Of a stretch of DNA of 19,175 nt, positions 16,407-19,175 are shown one piece after another. Every line of letters starts with the position of its first letter. The first letter of the stretch is position 1. The stretch is from Candidatus Agathobaculum merdigallinarum (GTDB lineage Bacteria; Bacillota; Clostridia; Oscillospirales; Butyricicoccaceae): the NCBI GenBank assembly GCA_019115425.1, contig DXDO01000062.1:1-19175 (forward strand), written 5' to 3'. The notes under the pieces were generated by a model. The model searched no databases, was not told the DNA's origin, and was given only the letters and a program-made list of their open reading frames with translations. Both the position numbers and the translations under genes were made by a program.

Positions 16407-17183
16407 ATGGGTAAAATAATCGCGTTCGCCAACCAAAAAGGCGGCGTGGGAAAAACAACAACAGCCATCAACCTCGCAGCCGCATTGTTTGAACGCGGCA
16501 AACGGGTCCTGCTGTGCGACTTTGATCCACAGGGCAATGCGACCTCAGGGTTCGGCGTGGACCCGCGGTCGCTCCAAAATTCGATCTATGATTTGATTGT
16601 TGCGGATGAGCCGGATGTAAAATCTGCGATTGTCTCGACAAAATGGGTCGATCTCATTGGAGCAAATGTCAATTTGGCAGGCGCGGAGCTGGATCTGATC
16701 GCAATGGAAGGACGTGAAAATCGTCTGAAAAGCGTGCTGGATCGCGTTCGGGAGGAATATGATTATATATTTATTGATTGTCCGCCCTCGCTCGGCCTGC
16801 TGACGCTGAACTGCCTTTGTGCAGCGGACAGCTTTCTGGTGCCGCTCCAGTGTGAATACTATGCGCTGGAAGGCTTAAGCCAGCTTATGACCACGGTACG
16901 CATGGTCAAAAAATCCATGAATCCATCGCTTGCGCTGGAAGGCGTACTGCTCACCATGTTTGATGGACGCACCAATCTGTCCATTCAGGTGGTTGAAGAG
17001 GTGAAAAAACACTTCCCCGGCGAGGTATTCTCGTCCGTTGTGCCGCGTAATGTGCGCTTGAGCGAAGCCCCCAGCCACGGTAAGCCGATCACGGATTACG
17101 ACCGAATGTGCCGCGGTGCAGAAGCATATTTGGCGCTTGCGGATGAAATATTAAAGAAGAACAGCAGAAAGGGGAAGGGCTGA
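16407..17183 (+). CDS. parA: Chromosome partitioning ATPase ParA (Soj)
   Basis: ParA/Soj is a deviant-Walker ATPase that binds DNA non-specifically as an ATP dimer, works with ParB to position origins, and in B. subtilis also regulates DnaA. The 258-residue protein starts MGKIIAFANQ and has the deviant Walker A KGGVGKTT (11-18) with signature Lys11, Walker A' CDFDPQGNAT (37-46) and Walker B IFIDCPPS (121-128). No N-terminal HTH is present, as in chromosomal Soj. A GAGGGAG ribosome-binding site precedes the ATG. It shares one base with the parB start. Confidence 0.97.
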   Translation: MGKIIAFANQKGGVGKTTTAINLAAALFERGKRVLLCDFDPQGNATSGFGVDPRSLQNSIYDLIVADEPDVKSAIVSTKWVDLIGANVNLAGAELDLIAMEGRENRLKSVLDRVREEYDYIFIDCPPSLGLLTLNCLCAADSFLVPLQCEYYALEGLSQLMTTVRMVKKSMNPSLALEGVLLTMFDGRTNLSIQVVEEVKKHFPGEVFSSVVPRNVRLSEAPSHGKPITDYDRMCRGAEAYLALADEILKKNSRKGKG

Positions 17184-18055
17184 TGGCATCAACCAAAAAA
17201 GGGCTGGGCGGCGGTCTGTCCAACCTGTTTGGCGGTGATGTGGCCGACCTGAGCGCCGCCGGCGCGACGGACAGCGTCACACAGCTTTCTCTTTCCAAAA
17301 TCGAGCCGAATCCCAATCAGCCGCGCAAGATCTTTGATCAGAGTGCGCTGGAAGAACTGGCGGAGAGCATCCGCCTGCACGGAGTGATCACACCGATCAC
17401 CGTGCGGCACAGTGAAAAGGAAGGATATTACCAGATCATCGCCGGCGAACGCCGCTGGCGTGCGGCACGTCTTGCGGGATTAAAAGAAATCCCCGCAATG
17501 GTGCTTGAGGCCAAGGAAAGCGAAGTCATGGAGCTGGCGCTGATCGAGAATTTGCAGCGCCAGGATCTCAATCCGATCGAAGAAGCCGAAGGATATGACC
17601 TGCTGATGCGTCAATTCGGCCTGACGCAGGAGGATGTCGCACACCGTGTGGTCAAATCACGTTCCGCCGTGGCAAACGCATTGCGATTGCTTGGCCTGCC
17701 GGAGGAAGTGCGCTCCATGGTTGCCAACGGAAAATTATCCGGCGGCCATGCGCGCGCTGTGCTCGCGGTTGCGGATGAGGACAAGCGCGTCGAGGCAGCA
17801 AAGCAGATGGTCGGCATGAGCGTCCGTCAGGCGGAATCGCTTGCCAAGCGTTTGAACAAAAAACCGGCGCAAAAACCACAGACCGAAGGCTTTTCCGTGG
17901 ACTATGTCGCAGCGATTGAAAAAGAACTGGAAAGCGTTTTGGGACGAAAAATCAGCATCCAACAGGGTAAAAACAGCGGGCAGCTGACGTTGGAATACTA
18001 CGGTGCGGACGATCTGGAACGTCTGATCGAAGCGCTGCGGGGTCTGCACGTATAA
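17183..18055 (+). CDS. parB: Chromosome partitioning protein ParB (Spo0J)
   Basis: ParB is a CTP-dependent DNA clamp loaded at parS. The 290-residue protein has an N-terminal ParA-stimulating segment KKGLGGGLSNLFGG (5-18), the NQPRKIFD motif (45-52), CTP-binding GERRWRA (88-94) and ENLQR (122-126), a helix-turn-helix around 147-171, GGHAR (187-191) typical of parS-specific ParB, and a C-terminal dimerisation domain. Val157 replaces the Gly of the usual VGKSR turn. Two perfect parS sites lie just upstream of parA. It follows parA with a one-base overlap. Confidence 0.97.
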   Translation: MASTKKGLGGGLSNLFGGDVADLSAAGATDSVTQLSLSKIEPNPNQPRKIFDQSALEELAESIRLHGVITPITVRHSEKEGYYQIIAGERRWRAARLAGLKEIPAMVLEAKESEVMELALIENLQRQDLNPIEEAEGYDLLMRQFGLTQEDVAHRVVKSRSAVANALRLLGLPEEVRSMVANGKLSGGHARAVLAVADEDKRVEAAKQMVGMSVRQAESLAKRLNKKPAQKPQTEGFSVDYVAAIEKELESVLGRKISIQQGKNSGQLTLEYYGADDLERLIEALRGLHV

Positions 18056-18067
18056 GAGGAGGAAGTT

Positions 18068-18631
18068 ATGGACGAGCAAAACAACAAGCCTGAGCAGTCC
18101 AAACCGGATAAAAAGCTCAGCCGCACCACACTTACCTTTTATATTGTGGGCCTGTTTTCCGTTGCCATCGCATTGATACTGATCAGCTATGTCGCACAGG
18201 CGCGCGCTGATCGTCAGGTCGATACGCTGACCGACCAGCTGACCGAGCAGCAGACGGTCGCGCAGGGTGCGACCCAAAAAGTGGAAGAACTTCAAACGCA
18301 GTATGACGAATTGACCAAGGTGGTCGAAGAGGTTCGCGCCGTGATCGGCACGGAGCAGGCAAAGACCGATATTGTCTCCGCCGCGACGAGGCTCGCAGAG
18401 GAGCGGGAGGTATACGCCAGCCTGGCCTACATCAACGCACAGCTGCTTGCTGGCAGCCAAACGGAAGCGCAGACCGAATATGATAAGCTGGTCACGGAAT
18501 ACGGAGAGGAGCGCCTGCTGGGAACTGCCGCAGAGGACGCCTTCGGCTCGGATATCAATCAGCTGTTTAGGGCGGTCAGGGAGCAAATTGAGCTGCCCGA
18601 CTCGCAGGCTATGGCAGAAATCGAAGAATAA
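18068..18631 (+). CDS. Single-pass membrane protein with coiled coil, unknown function
   Basis: I do not recognise this 187-residue protein. It has a polar, Lys/Glu/Asn-rich N-terminus (1-20), one transmembrane helix at about 22-43 (LTFYIVGLFSVAIALILISYV) and a long heptad-like helical stretch (about 47-115, VDTLTDQLTEQQ...KVEELQTQYDELTKVVEEV), then a helical region with TPR-like spacing (116-175). Positive charges before the helix predict an extracytoplasmic C-terminus. GAGGAGG precedes the ATG; it is 12 nt after parB and 32 nt before serS, so it is probably cotranscribed with the segregation genes. A role in envelope or origin positioning is only a guess. Confidence 0.85.
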   Translation: MDEQNNKPEQSKPDKKLSRTTLTFYIVGLFSVAIALILISYVAQARADRQVDTLTDQLTEQQTVAQGATQKVEELQTQYDELTKVVEEVRAVIGTEQAKTDIVSAATRLAEEREVYASLAYINAQLLAGSQTEAQTEYDKLVTEYGEERLLGTAAEDAFGSDINQLFRAVREQIELPDSQAMAEIEE

Positions 18632-18663
18632 TAAGAAAGATACAGAAGGAGAAAACAAAGATT

Positions 18664-19175
18664 ATGCTGGATATCAAATTTGTCCGCCAGAACCCGGACG
18701 CAGTCAAGGAAAACATCAAGAAGAAGTTTCAGGATGAAAAGCTGCCGCTGGTGGACGAGGTCATCGAGTTTGACGCCAAGTTCCGCGCGGCCAAGACCCG
18801 CTGCGACGAGCTGCGCGCGATGCGCAACAAGAAGTCCAAGGAGATCGGCGGCCTGATGGCCAAGGGCCAGAAGGACGAAGCCGAAAAGGTCAAGGCCGAG
18901 GTCAAGGCAATGGCGGACGAGATGGAGAAGCTGGAAGCGGACGAAAAGACCTTCGCAGAGGAGGTCAAGAACCGCATGATGGTCATCCCGAACATCATCG
19001 ATCCCTCTGTTCCGATCGGCAAGGACGATTCGGAAAATGTAGAACTGGAAAAATTTGGCGAATCTGTTGTGCCGGATTACGAGATCCCGTACCATGTGGA
19101 CATCATGGAGTCCTTTGACGGCATCGATCTGGACGCCGCGCGCCGCACCTCGGGCAACGGCTTCTACTACCTCAA
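18664..19175 (+). CDS. serS: Seryl-tRNA synthetase, N-terminal part (runs off the right edge)
   Basis: SerRS charges tRNA-Ser. About 170 codons are present. The translation begins MLDIKFVRQNPDAVKENIKKKF, the standard SerRS start, then the long antiparallel coiled coil that contacts tRNA (about residues 30-105, with LRAMRNKKSKEIGGLM), and then VIPNIIDPSVPIGKDDSENVE, the usual junction to the catalytic domain. The catalytic motifs lie outside the window. AAGGAG at 18646-18651 is twelve bases before the ATG at 18664, slightly long spacing. It follows the coiled-coil membrane protein with no visible terminator. Confidence 0.96.
   Translation, partial: MLDIKFVRQNPDAVKENIKKKFQDEKLPLVDEVIEFDAKFRAAKTRCDELRAMRNKKSKEIGGLMAKGQKDEAEKVKAEVKAMADEMEKLEADEKTFAEEVKNRMMVIPNIIDPSVPIGKDDSENVELEKFGESVVPDYEIPYHVDIMESFDGIDLDAARRTSGNGFYYL

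Overview
This window is the replication-origin neighbourhood of a bacterial chromosome, most likely a moderately GC-rich (high fifties percent by eye) member of the class Clostridia in the Firmicutes. The Firmicutes assignment rests on the dnaA-dnaN-S4 gene-recF-remB-gyrB-gyrA order, the DUF370/RemB gene, a Noc-type ParB paralogue beside a true ParB, and a Bacillus-style bipartite oriC. The general style suggests Oscillospirales, but I cannot fix the genus from sequence alone. No mobile element, CRISPR array, rRNA or tRNA is visible.

Left half (1-7459, minus strand), read outward from the origin: dnaA, dnaN, a small S4-domain RNA-binding gene, a two-helix YcxB-like membrane protein, recF, remB, gyrB and the first 117 codons of gyrA. 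Several neighbours overlap (dnaN/S4 by 8 nt, ycxB-like/recF by 4 nt). The remB-gyrB gap contains strong palindromes. oriC is split: one DnaA-box cluster, with a box/GC-cluster/DnaA-trio unwinding module, lies between dnaN and dnaA, and a second small group overlaps the dnaA promoter.

Right half (7622-19175, plus strand): rpmH, rnpA, yidD, yidC, khpB/jag and mnmE (RNA processing, membrane insertion, tRNA modification); a terminator; mnmG-rsmG; a terminator; noc; a terminator set between two perfect parS sites; then parA, parB, a coiled-coil membrane protein of unknown function and the start of serS. Transcription of both halves runs away from the origin, co-directional with replication.

The genes form one functional neighbourhood. 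DnaA, DnaN and gyrase start and sustain replication. ParA/ParB/parS and Noc segregate and protect the origin region. RpmH, RnpA, YidD, YidC and KhpB serve translation, tRNA maturation and membrane biogenesis. MnmE, MnmG and RsmG modify tRNA and 16S rRNA. The gene content is largely standard, so the unusual material is in the gaps: (i) five same-strand DnaA-box-like 9-mers at 9-12 bp spacing upstream of mnmG, next to a very AT-rich tract; (ii) a run of nearly abutting perfect hairpins between rpmH and rnpA, ended by a canonical terminator; (iii) a 26-bp perfect palindrome with mutually exclusive pairings upstream of gyrB; and (iv) a terminator flanked by two parS sites exactly 60 bp apart.
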